Source of the DNA: Certhia americana
Lineage: Eukaryota; Chordata; Aves; Passeriformes; Certhiidae
Direction of reading: 5' to 3'
DNA: 64,000 bases
Assembly (NCBI GenBank): GCA_018697195.1
Contig: CM031858.1
Location: 83,467,410-83,531,409 of the forward strand
In this document: positions 38,600 through 50,563 of the stretch, piece after piece
How positions within the stretch are numbered: the first letter of the stretch is position 1
How the letters are laid out: every line of letters begins with the position of its first letter
Notes under the pieces: generated by a model
Seen by the model: only the letters and a program-made list of their open reading frames with translations
Database searches by the model: none
Told to the model about the DNA's origin: nothing
Made by a program: the position numbers and the translations under genes

Positions 38600-39085
38600 A
38601 GTTCTGGCCAGGGCAGGGTTAGTTTTTGCAGTAGCTGGGGTGGGGACCTGGGCCTGACAGGGACCCAGAGGTTGTTGTGTACAACCTCACATCACTGCTT
38701 GGAGGGGAGGTGGGGAGAGCAGTGGGAGGAGGGCAGGGAAAGGGCTCTCTTCTGGGAAGATGGGGTAGTTTGCACGGTGCTGCTCCCAAACCAGAGGGAG
38801 ATGATGGGATAGTGCAGCTCTGGTTGGGTGTTGTCTGTTATCAGGGGTTTCCGTGGTGGGCAATCTTAATTCTTTTCTTGTACCCTCTGTCATTCGTACT
38901 GTGGCTGTTCCTTTTCTTATCTCATGGCTGCCTCCAGTTAATTGTTCTTATATCAACCCATGACCTTCACCTTTTGTTCCCCCAGTTCTCCTCTCTAGCC
39001 CACTTGAGCAATGGGAGAGTGAGAAAGTGGTGTATGGCTTGCAGTAGTTTCAGTGGGAACGCTAAATTAGGAATTACAATTCCTA
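38600..39085 (+). mobile_element. Decayed solo LTR of a second avian ERV family
   Basis: The segment starts GTTCTGGCCAGGGCAGGGTT, continues 'TTTGCAGTAGCTGGGG' and 'CTGACAGGGACCCAGAGG', and has a U5-like part with 'TTCTTATATCAACCCATGAC' and GTTCCCCCAGTTCTCCTCTC. It ends around 'GGGAGAGTGAGAAAGTGG'. The order matches a widespread bird LTR family recalled by its 'TTATCTCAACCCACGAG' tail and gagtgagcgagcgg-like end. The copy is much worn. I see no TATA box where TATATAAA is expected, and the ATTAAA signal before the tail has become GTTAAT (about 38937). No internal retroviral sequence flanks it. The 171-codon open frame at 38677-39192 lies in this LTR and runs into flanking DNA, so it is not a gene. 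The right boundary is uncertain by about 20 bases. Confidence 0.75.
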
Positions 39086-39274
39086 AACCACAATACCATC
39101 TCCTAAGGGGAATTTTACCTAGAAAAGGGCAATTTGAAACTGATAGTGTTCCACAATTATTTGGCTCCAAAGTGGTGGGGATTTTTCAATAAATTCAGTG
39201 AAAACTTCAGCCTTGGTTCTGAAGAAAGTGTCTTCATCCAAACCTAATAAATCCCTTTCCAGTGGTGAATGGGC

Positions 39275-39482
39275 TGTAATGATGAGGTTTAGACTGGACA
39301 TTAGGAAAAATTCCTTCACTGAAAGGGTTGTATAAAAATTGGAACAGGCTGCCCAGGGAAGTGGTGGTGTCAGACATGCAGATGCAGCAGTGGGGTACGC
39401 AGTTTAGTGTTGGACTTGGAAGTGCTAGATTAACTAGTTGGACGAGATCTTGAAGGTCTTTTCCAGCATAAAGCAGTGATCC
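39275..39482 (+). mobile_element. CR1 LINE, 3' end fragment, sense
   Basis: Sense CR1 3' end: 'GAGGTTTAGACTGGACATTA', GGAAAAATTCCTTCACTGAA, 'GGAACAGGCTGCCCAGGGAA' and GTGGTGGTGTCAGACATGCA. These are followed by 'GTTGGACGAGATCTTGAAGG' and 'TCTTTTCCAGCATAAAGCAG'. The first half encodes the ORF2 C-terminus (RLDIRKNFF-type text) and the second is 3' UTR. The terminal ATTCTRTG repeat is lost. It lies about 190 bases after the decayed LTR, in the same orientation, which is probably coincidence. Confidence 0.95.
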
Positions 39483-40041
39483 CTCCAGGGTGAAGAGAAG
39501 TGTAAACTACCCAGAGAGGCCTTTCCTTATCACAGTGAAGTGCAGAGATGGGAAAGAGGGAGGAAGCATCACACTGCTACCAGGCGGCCTTATCTGCACT
39601 CAGAGAAATTATCTAAATTCTCATTCTTTGTATTCCTGATGCCTCTTTGGAGCATCATATGCACGTACAGATATCAGCCCACTGTACACAAGTGACATGA
39701 GACACAAGAAGCCTAATGTGGCACCAGGTGGAGCCTGGAAGCAGCACTGTTGTAAATTACTGCCTTTGTCTCTGGGGTTTTATAACACTTTAATTTCCCA
39801 AACTGCATTCACCAGAATGTCTGCACACACATTTCACTGCTATATGATTTTAATTGTTTCAATATTCTCCTAAAAGCTGAAGTAGGTGAACTGCTCAGTG
39901 AACTCTCTTACCTGCTTTCCAAGATAGCAAAGATGACTGATTAGTATGAAATGAAATTGTGCACCCATATTAAACCTTGAGACTTCATAGACTGGCTTAT
40001 CTTTATATTACCCTTCAAATTAGGTTGTGATTTCCTTTAGT

Positions 40042-40066
40042 AAAAAAAAAAAAAAAAAAAAAAAAA
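40042..40066. repeat. Poly(A) tract, 25 A
   Basis: An uninterrupted run of 25 A with no flanking retrogene or LINE tail. Confidence 0.95.
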
Positions 40067-43000
40067 GTTAGTAATAATTTTATAATTTTATATTAAGAAC
40101 TGGAGATACTAGATAAGGACAGATGTTTTTCAGGGACAAAGAGTTAGAACATTCAGAAAGGTTTAACTTTGATATCTGGATATTTAAACACTAAACAGCT
40201 CTGAAAATTTTCAGGCCATATTTGTATGGGTATAATATTAGGGTGTCATCATTTTTGTATATGGCATGGCTTAAAAGTGGCTTGAAGAAAACTATTCTGG
40301 GACTCAAAAGATTCTATTTCCCATGGTCAGCCTTTTTGGAGAACAGAGGCATAGCCTAAAATTCAGGATGTTCATTCAATCAGCCATGTAAATTTTCAGT
40401 GAATTTTACTCTTTCAAATGACAGGAGATCAGCATTAACCATGCATTCAAACCCCTTTGTGGAAAACCTAGACTTTTACTTGTGATACATTTATTCTTCC
40501 CTTGAGGAGTCAAAAGAGACCTATAGATCTTTTGGGGAAATGGCTGACTTTATAAATTATTGAGGCATAACTGCAATAATTAGCTGCCTTTTGTCATCAT
40601 CATACTCCATATATAGCAGAGCTGCTAATATCTTACTGTTTTTCAAGGCTTTTGTCTCCTCAGTAGATTATATCTGTATGATTGGTTTTGATCACTTTGT
40701 AATGAATATTGTATCACAGTCTGCTAGGTAGACTACTACCAACATGCTACTACTTCTTTATGCTTAAAATGTATGTGAGAAGTTTTAAAAGACATTCACA
40801 TTGAGTGGAAAATTCCAGTGTTTTCCAAACAATTGGATTCTGTAGGTTAGGACAGTGTTTGATTGTATTTGATACTACTGGACATAGTAAGTCCACGGAA
40901 AGCTGTTTCAGTTCTAAATTGGCTCACAAAGACAATTCATCATTGTCTCCATCCTGAGGTGCATGCATCCATCATGTGCTTCAGGGGATGGTAGTAAGTA
41001 TTTTAATCCTGCTTTACAGATAAAAAGCTTCAACAATGAGAGCTGAACAGGTTTATCAGACAATGCAGCACAGGACAAGCGAAGCAAGAAATGAAGCTAT
41101 AGGATACTGATGTCCTAACCATGAGAAGTATATAACTTTCCTACAAATCTGGATTAGGATGCATCTGCATTTTATCTAATTGTCCAGACTCAACTTCTGA
41201 GAACTTTTGGCTGCAAAATTAATCCAGTTTATTTCAGCATGCTAATAGCTGTAAGTGTCTAGGATGTAGTTTCCTACATCCACCTTCCAGGATTTTCTCC
41301 ATTGCTCTCTGTATGTATGAAGTATTAGTTTGGAATGCCTTATAAAAACTCCTTGGGCATGTAGAATTCCTCTTCTGTGGCAAATGGTGCTAGGTTTGTA
41401 TGTTGCAGTGCCAGTGCTGCAAAGCAATTGTGCTAGACTTGTAACATTCCAGAAGTGTGCTTTTCCCAGTCACTGTGCTTCTATGAGCCAAAGGAAGCTG
41501 CCTTGGGAAACCTGTTGGCCATCCTAGAGGCTCTGAAATGTGGTAAAGAGCAGAGAGCCAAATATCAGATATGATGCCCTGCAGATCCATGATGCATCAA
41601 ACAAATAAAGATGTGGCCCATGAAACATCGGTCAATATGTGTTGAACTGAGCCGACATCTTCTGTACCTGTTTTTTATGCTCTTTTAGACCTGACCAGAC
41701 ATCAAAACACAAACCATTGAGCCATTTGTCAATCTTTCAACACAGAAGGCCTGTGAAATGATTCAAAATGCTGCAGTCAAACTCTTGAAAGCGTTACACA
41801 CATAGAGCATTGCTCTGCTTAACACATATCAAACTACAGTAACTGCTAATAAGATAAAAGGCAGTAACAAATCAAAGAATATAACCTCCAACAATCATGC
41901 ATGACTTACCATGGCAAACACATCCTCGCTGAGTCAGGAGAGTGCTCAGCGTCCCTTTCAGGCCTCCTGCTGCAGCCTTTTATGCTTTTTATTTTTATCC
42001 CATTTGTCAAAATAACAACCCTTTATCAGTGCTGATTGCAGAGATTTTGACGCCTTGCCTGCTGGGTTCCCCCTCTGCTCCACAGGAGTTTCCTAATTGA
42101 ATATTACCCCTGTGAAAAGAAAAGCTTTGAATAAAAAGAGAAAAAAATTATTAATGGTCTTGAAACCACCCCTGAATTTTCCACACTGTCCCGCACACAA
42201 CTCTCTCTCCCCAAAGTGAAGAATATTCTTCTTCCATTGAGCAGCATCAGCTCTTTTTCTGAAGCTAATCACATTTATCATACATCCAAAATTGTAAATG
42301 AACTGCAGTAATGACCTAACTTGAGGAGAAGAGGTTGGATAGAAAGACATTAATTCAAAGTAAGTTATAAAAGGTGTCTGGTTTGGTTATATTCACTGGT
42401 GCCTCATTTCTCACATTTGTAAGTCCAAAACAAGGAATCATTTACTGCCTGCATTGAGACCTGGCATTTACAGTTTCTTCCCATGTCCTGGTGGATGGTG
42501 TAGGACTTTGAATTCATCACAAGATGATTTGTCAACTTTCTTTTCTGGCACTATTTTTCCTGCTAAAGCAACAGCAGGCTGCATTCTCAGGTTCACTTGA
42601 GAAAGGATCAGAAACTTGCATTTCAGCTCTCAACATGTGTGGGAAATGATGCTTTGGCTTGAGACAGATGAAAGACTTTGTCTGCCAAGTTCTTGCCTGA
42701 GAGTGATGGCTACTGCAAAAGCTCATGTTTCCTACTTTCTCATCGGAAGTCACCGCTCAGGTGCTCTTGCTGCAACCCTTAGAAAATGAAGCACAAAAAG
42801 CCACAGCTTCAAAGTCAGCTATTGAAAGTGGAACATGCCTGGCTTTTCTGTGAAAAAAAAAAGGAGAAAAAAAAAAGAGAAACATGTCAATGAGGATGCT
42901 GAATGATGCTACTATGCACACCTGGTTCTTCAAATCATGGCACACTTTCCTAGAAAAGGAAGGGTCTGGTGTATTGGTTCCTGGGATTCCTCAGATAAGT

Positions 43001-44961
43001 GTTTCCTGAATTTCAGAATGCTCCCTACCTCTCTGCACACAAATCAACTAAATTAATAAATAAATAGTAAAATGGGTGGTGAGGACATACAAAAAAACAA
43101 GGGAATCAGAGCTGACAGATAACCATGGGAAGGACTTAAAATGGCTGAAGACAAACTCTTTTCTCTAATCCCTGCTCTTCAGTCTCTATGCCATCATGAA
43201 TTTATTTTAAAGGGGGCTTTGTTCTTCAGATGCTTGAGAACATAGTCTTGCAAAGTTGTTCCTTGTAATCTTTCAATGCATCAGCTTACCATATTGAGAA
43301 AACCTGAGATTTTCTCACTCTCCAATTTAAGCCTGTTATACCCCATTAAGGGAGGGCAGTCTCCACATTCTGCTCCTGCTGTCCCACTTCTAGGATAATA
43401 TGGACTTTATCACCTTTTTTTATGTAATTTCCCCACTTTAAGAGGCAAACTGGTGAATCCATTTCCCTGTTGTCCAGCTACACGTGAGGCAAGAAGACTG
43501 CAGAAGGGAGGTATCTCTCCTGAGAGTGGTTTAAAGGGCACCTACCCCTCAGTACCCAGTTCAAAAATCACCCTTTCTCCTATCAGGTGACTTTTAGTGA
43601 ATTTCAGCTTTGCAGCAAAATGATCTTGAGAGGAATGGATAGTTAACTGAATTCTGATGCTCCCAGTAGGTTAATTAGCAAGAGCTTAACTACATTCTAA
43701 TTCCTTGAACAAGACAGCTGAAAAAAAAGGTGGATTTCAGCAAGTTTCTCTATGTGTATACATTGGTGTGCAAAGTCAGAGCTGGCACAACAAAGAGGGA
43801 AGACCCAGAGGGACCTGGGACAGCAGCAGATGCTGGCCAGCTCAGGTGTTTTAGGGCAGGTAGGTAACATGATGTTCTAGCTGCAGAACAGATTCAACCA
43901 TTACCTGAGCAGGAAGAGGATGGGCTGGGTGGGATGGCCAAGGCTGGGTGGTTCCTGTGGCAGCAGGCCAATACTGCTTAGGACAATCAGGTTTGGGCTA
44001 ACTCCAGAGCAGATTTCTTCTTTGTCTCCTGACAGCATGAGGGTAGGGGATGGGTTGTGTTTGCTGCTGGGAAGCACTAGAATGAGGCTGCCATCTTTTT
44101 CCCCATCCTGCCTCTATCTGGGCAAAGCAGCAGAGGCTCTGGCTTTGTAGGGTGCATGAGCACTACAGAGAAGAAGGCCCTGTATGTTTAGCTGCTCCTG
44201 AGAGCTTGCTGCTGGTTCTGAATGTGCTTTGAAGTAGCCCTGGTTGCAGGCAAGAAAAAGCAAAGAGTTCTTTTTAAAATGAAGCAGTTTGATACCACTA
44301 GGCATAGCAACTAAACGTGGGAGCAGAGCGTTGAATTCTCACAGGTGCTCTTCTGGGTGGCATGCCTCTTCTTGTGAGGGCCCACCAGGTGTGTGGAAGA
44401 GCAGAGCAAATGTGCTTTGCAATGTGTAATCAAGTATGTTGAATACAGAGGGAAGATAAAAGGCCGTAGCAGAAGGACACGTAGTGCTGCGCCACTGCAT
44501 TTCTTCTGGCTGTTCACAAGTTCCCAGTAAGTGCAGCATGAGGGAGCGAGCTATTAATAGTTCTGCTCATCACGTCTGCACAGTGAAACAGCATAATCCC
44601 AGCACAAGGGAATATGGGAGCCATGAACTCTTTCAGGCACAGAAGACAGCCTCAAAACTGTAATAATTAACAAAGGAGGGAAAGAATATGTTTAATACAA
44701 GTTATTTATGAAGCTATGAGAGAATGCCTCCGCATTAAATAAAATTTAAATGAAGCCTTGCACCTGAGCCAGAGAGACAAGTGTCCCAGCTCACTCTCAC
44801 ATTCTATAAATGTTTTTCAGAACAGATCAATTAAAGTCTTTGCTATACTGCTGCCTAATACATAGTATATGTGCTGGAACATGGTCATCTCATTTTAATA
44901 CATATGCAGGTCTTCCTTAAGGTTCTCATATTCTCCTATAGCTATGAACTACTTCTAAAAG

Positions 44962-45017
44962 TTCAGAAATTGTCAGAAGAGTACAGGCTTTCAGAAACTG
45001 TCAGAAGAGAACAGGCC
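44962..45017. repeat. 28-bp tandem duplication
   Basis: Two adjacent 28-base units share TTCAGAAAYTGTCAGAAGAG and ACAGGC, and differ at three positions. Confidence 0.92.
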
Positions 45018-48000
45018 TGAATTTCTATCAAAAGAAAATTATAGAAATGTATTCAGTTTGACAGAGTCCTCAGATAGTAATATTGTGTGAAGACTCTGAT
45101 TTTATCCAGGGATTAATACTATGTCTTGGTTATTTGTACATGCCAAGCACTTACATAAACACACATCTAATTTTAGTGCATAAAGTGCACTCACAGTTTC
45201 CTGAAATTACCAATGCTACAATCATGACTCTCAGGCAAAAATAAGAAAATCCTATTAGTGTGTTCCCACAGAGGAAAACAGTATGTTTTGGAATAACAGT
45301 AGCTACTGAAGACCATGAAGATAATATATACAGAACATGGTATCTGAGAAGATATCACAATATTTGTATGAGAGTATTATGCAGAATTTATGAAGAAACC
45401 TTCTCTGTTAAATGTTTTTACCTTGATTAAATCCTATAGAAAATGCTAAGCACACTTCCAGACATATTTCTATTACCACTTTACAACAATTGGATCACTT
45501 GTATTCAGTGGGTACGCAAAGGGCTTTAGCTGGGTCATCCTTTAACGGCTATTTCTAACAAATATAGTGCCATGGGCCATTCCTCTTGTCAGAACACATT
45601 TATTTTACTATCTAGATGATTATGGCCATATTTTTTCCTTATGTATTCTACCTTGACAACATGCTGAATTCTCAGATTTTCAGCAAACACTTGCAATGCA
45701 ATTACTGTGAATATAATAGTGTCCCTTATCCTCAGATGTCCCATAACTTTAAAGTTATTAAGTTTGTATCAAAACTGCAAGAGAAAACAAATTGGTTATG
45801 ACCATCCTACATTGGTGAAGCTAGCACTGATATTTGGCTTAAATATTGTTATAAATATTAAAAACACTGTACAATAAACTATGCAAATGCTCGCACACAC
45901 ATTTTAAGAAAGAAATACAGGCTATTTATTTCAATATTTTCAGTTAATTTGGAATAACAATTCCAACTTATAGGAAATGTTTTTTTCTAATTCAAGGTGT
46001 AGAACAAAAAGAAAAAGCAATTTATACTTTAAAAATAGGGACCTGAATGTGAGCATTCACCCTTCTCAGATGTCTTATTAATCAACCTCTAGTGCCATTT
46101 CTATTACTGCTTTAATATGAACAGTCACTGGGAAAATGAAATAAACAGCTATTTGAAACAATGTCCCCTGCATCCTGGCTGACTAAATTTTCAGCTTGAG
46201 AAGTTTAAAAATTCATTTCTAACAGCTCTCAATTGTTTTGCATTTTCTTAGCTTTCTATTAAGGCTTTATCAAAATAATTATTTGTCTTTTTATTTCTTA
46301 TTTTAGTTCACTCTCTTTTCAAATGCATAAACACTGGAGTTTGAAAAAAAGCCTTACTCGACTCTCTGGTGACTCTGTGCAAACTGTCTTGTTTAAGGTT
46401 TATCAGAGATAACACACAGAATTATGAAAGAATTAAAGTTAAGATAAACCAGAAACAGGATTTTTCTGAATCACCATGCTTCTCTAGAAATACCTTATTT
46501 GCAATGAACAGGAAAATATATGCAACGTAAGTAATGACTAACAAATTCACCTAATGCTTGTGTCAAAAAATTCGTTAATAATGGAATTAATACACTGTAA
46601 CTTTTTTCCTAGTTGTACAAATTATTGTCAAATAACTAATGAATCCTTCTATAATAAAAAATAGTTAGGAACAACCAAATCTGCTTGGACCAAAACTGAC
46701 ATGACATTACTGACAGGTGAATTCCTGTTAGTACAGCTGTTGTAGATGTCAGTATGGGAAACACTCTTCTTGGGCAACTCTAGTTCAAAAGATCTAAAAC
46801 CAGATTAGGATAGGTTTGGTCTCTTATCTTACAAACATACCATAGCATATAGTTAAATGTTGCCATTTTATAGCTATTTAATCGGTTTGCTACAGGGAGT
46901 ATGAATATATTGGAAAAAAATGTCTGTCATTACATTGGAACAAAATAAAAGTTTCAGATATGAATCTTGAGTGTCTGGATCTCTATTTCCATTTAGCCAT
47001 GATTGCAAAGCATAAAGGCTGCAGCAGCATTACTACAAGAGGGCTACATTTCTAGGGAATCCAGTCTTTGTTCTCTGCTAGCCATAAAACTTTTCCCCAG
47101 GCAAGAAGAACGCTTTTGAAAGTGCCATGGGCTTTTCCATATTAATAGGACTGCAGGCCTTTAACTTCTTAAACATCTAGCATTGTTTGATGGTAAAGGA
47201 GCTCAGTGGAGGACAGATGAGGAGGAAACTGTACGTTTGAGCTGGGGAAATGATGCTCATTTCTGCCAGCATCTGCCAGCTGCCACCCTCTCTATGTGCC
47301 ATGGCCCTGCCTTGTGACCCCCTCAGACCACCAGCAGGAGAGGGGCTGGCACCGTTTGGAGAGGAGCAGGGCACCTGGCAAATCCCTTCCATTTTCTTTT
47401 GATTGCATAGTACATTTTTTTCATAGAAGCACACAAATATGCACCAGTAAAAAAAAAAAAAATTAAACGAGTTTCCATGAACTGTAGAATTAATCCCCAT
47501 AGCTTACATTAATATCAGTCCTTCACACATTTTATAAGTTATCTTGGCTTATTTAAATAAAAACAAAAAGGGGAAGGGAAGAAAAGAAAAGCCATGAAAT
47601 AAAGTGATGTTCTATTAAGCTTCAGCAAATCCCTCCGTGTGGGGCTAGTTGCTCTGTGATGTTAGCCAACAAGGAAAGAGCTACAACGGAGCTGCTTTAA
47701 GTACTCAAAATATTCACCTAAAACTCCAGAAAAACTGTCTCTCCAGAGAGAAGGCAATCACGACATTCTCTGATACTGGAAAGGGAAATGCTGATCTTAG
47801 AAAAAAAACAAATCATTAATTTGCATGAGATTTCTTCTCACAATTCCTCCCATGACAGTTGGATATATAAAAGATGTGCAAAACAAGGATCCCGTTTTGG
47901 CAGGGAATACACTCCCAGCAGTACCTCCTGCACTCCAGCCTTGTTCTCTTACCCCTAAATGAGAAATCACATGAAGCTGATGCCCCTGTGCAATAACATG

Positions 48001-50336
48001 CAATACCATGCAACACCATTGTCTTTTTGTCACAATATTCAAAGACTGTCTTCCCTAACTGGCTACTAAAGAATGAAGAAATTATTTCTGGGCTAGCCTA
48101 GGGACTGGAGACAATTTGGCCTGAAGGCACCTGAGATCTGGAGGGCAGACTATTGTGGTTCTGAGAACACATAGAGGCCATCTGAATGCACTGATTAGTT
48201 GTCTAAAGGTAAGAAAACAAAGCTCTCTCCGCTGCCTTTCATCAGTAACTCTCTATGGACCTCTCTTTATGTGCTTGATTTCGTACCTTTCCTGCCCACA
48301 CACAGGACGTACCATGGTTTTGCATCTTCTTGATTCTGATGCAATGAGCTTTGTAGAGCAAGTCTCCTTTCCTGAGTAGCTGTGCGGGAATTACCTGTTG
48401 GTAGAGATGATAGCAGACATCATCAAACAAGGCAAAAGGGAAATGATGTGGCAAGTGAATGTTTACCTACTGCAGCCCAAACTGCAAAAGGGAAGAAGGA
48501 GTTAATGGCTGCTAAAGTTTTTCTGGTAAGTGGTGTTGTTTATTTTTCATATAACTAGTTCCTATGTTTCTGCAAGTTGAAACTTCATCTTTCATAACAG
48601 AGAGTTCCTTGATACTGTAGAATCTAATCAGGAATTAATTTCAAAGAAAAAAAACAAGATTAGAGAGCTAAAATTGTGAAATCCTGTTTTTTCCTAAAAT
48701 ATTAATCAACAAGGTTCAGCCTTTGACTATAAATTTTTCAATTTACTTTTTCTACCAGAAGAGGCTATAAAACACACATTCCCTTTTGGAATTATTTAAA
48801 GTACAACACACAAGAAAGGCAAAACCAAAATCAAGTCACAATTAATTCTGAAACTGGAGCTGAGTAGTAATGCAAGACCAGCTACTGAAGCTTATGCAAG
48901 CCCCTTTGTCCCAAAGAGGCTGCCTGACAGTCTCCAAGGCTGTAAAACAGAGCTGGAAAGAAAGCTGTGTTATTGACTTTTCAAATCGAGTGCAGTGAGA
49001 ACAGAGAAAATTTTCTCACATTTGACAAAACAGACACAATAGAGAAAGAGAAGTGTAGCAGAAGTAGGGAAGCATGTTTTTGTGTTCATGTTCTCAGGGT
49101 ACCTGGCATCTGGTCAGCCACAGATGGATGCTCTGGGCTGGCAGGTCAGCCATGACAGCTGTTGCTTTAAACCTTGGCTTGCTTCCCTGGTTCACAGCAT
49201 CATCAGAATAAAATCTCCCTCCTTCCCTCATTCCTGGTAGGCTAGGCCCAAGTGAAGGGGTTGTTCTCTGCTATGGTATTGGTGCATTGTGATGCACCTC
49301 ACTTCCAGTTCAGGAGGAGGGAAAACAAAGGGGACAAGGTGGGTCTGTTTGGAGAAGGACATGCAGCCCTGGGATGGTAGAGCAAGAGCTCGTGCAGCTC
49401 AGAGCATCCAAGCTGCACAGCCCAAGAGCTGAGGCTTGTGCACAAAGATCAGGATTACCCAGCCCTGTTAGCCCTAGGCACTGCATCCTGCAGCAACTCA
49501 TTACCTTGGTTTTGCTCTCCAGCATTGAGTTTCCCTTTGAGTGTGCATATATAAAGCACCTCAGCCTCTAAATAAATAAAGTGTGATATATTTGGAGTCA
49601 GCAGTTAGACCTATTTTCTGTCATTCACTTAAAGGTCTTGATAATACCACAGCCCTTGAAAATTAATAGCTTATTGTGTGTGAATTTGTCTCCTCTTTGT
49701 GTTCCTTCTGTCAATAGTCATTAGAGATATTTAATGACTACTGGTTACTGCCATAGGTATGGCAGTATGATGCTCTCTAAGCAGGTTCTTCCAGGTGATC
49801 TAGCAGATCAGTGGCCTCATTAACACTGGTATCTTTTTTATTACACACAATTGTTATCCATAATCAACAATTTGCTCATAAAATTTCAATCATAAAGTGA
49901 AGAAACAAGATAAATATAACTGATAGCTCTTTGTTCCTTGCCAGATCTCCCCAGAGACAATTATGGACCAAAAATCTATAAATGTCCTTTTCTTCTTCAT
50001 TTTTTTGAACTCTTGCAAAATTGCTGCCCTGATGTCACCAGGCAGGACCAGCTAAACAATCAGAATTTTAAAGTCTCAACTTAGATCTCCCTTAGTCGCA
50101 CGGTACACACTTTTGTAGCAAGACATTCTGCACTATGGGATGGATGTCTGATGTGAAGCCATTACTAGAAATATCAGGTAGCTGTGTTTCCCAGATAGAA
50201 ATCCCCATGAGGGGAAACTTTCTCCCTTGGATGCAGTGCTAAGATTCCTTATTGCCTGGGGATCACTACAGCGGCTGTGAGAATCTGTGGAAGGGGAGAA
50301 GTAAAGCAGGGACAGCTAAAGGAACACTGTGCTCAA

Positions 50337-50563
50337 CATATAGGACATGGCTTCAAGTTACACCAGGGGAGGTTTAGATTAGATAGTAGGAAAAATTCTT
50401 CCCTGAAAGGGTGGTCATGCACTGGAATAGTGTTCAAAACACTTGTGGATGTGACACTTGAGAGTAGGGTATAGTGGTAAACACAGTAGTACTGGGTTTA
50501 TAGCTGGACTCAATTATCTTAGAGGTGTTTTCCAACCTTAATGATTCTGTGATTCTATGATTC
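50337..50563 (+). mobile_element. CR1 LINE, 3' end fragment, sense
   Basis: Sense CR1 3' end with its terminus intact: 'GGACATGGCTTCAAGTTACA', CCAGGGGAGGTTTAGATTAG, 'CCCTGAAAGGGTGGTCATGC', 'TTCAAAACACTTGTGGATGT', 'GGTGTTTTCCAACCTTAATG', ending in ATTCTGTGATTCTATGATTC, the CR1 terminal repeat. The block normally reading ggctgcccagggaggtggtgg is absent between about 50428 and 50432, an internal deletion. The first part still encodes ORF2 C-terminal text (LHQGRFRLDSRKN) in a frame starting upstream at 50277. Confidence 0.95.

Larger units (their letters stand above)
39483..50336. other. Intergenic DNA, no gene recognised
   Basis: Nearly 11 kb without a recognisable gene or interspersed repeat. 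A more GC-rich block lies at about 43780-44560 but has too few CpGs for an island. Frames of up to 107 codons (antisense 47177-47500) lack any signature. Conserved regulatory elements may be present, but one sequence cannot show it. Confidence 0.5.

Noticed and set aside
38677..39192. The longest open frame in the window (171 codons), with hydrophobic stretches
   Set aside because: Most of it lies in a decayed LTR and the frame runs into unrelated flank, so the apparent membrane-like segments come from T-rich LTR sequence.
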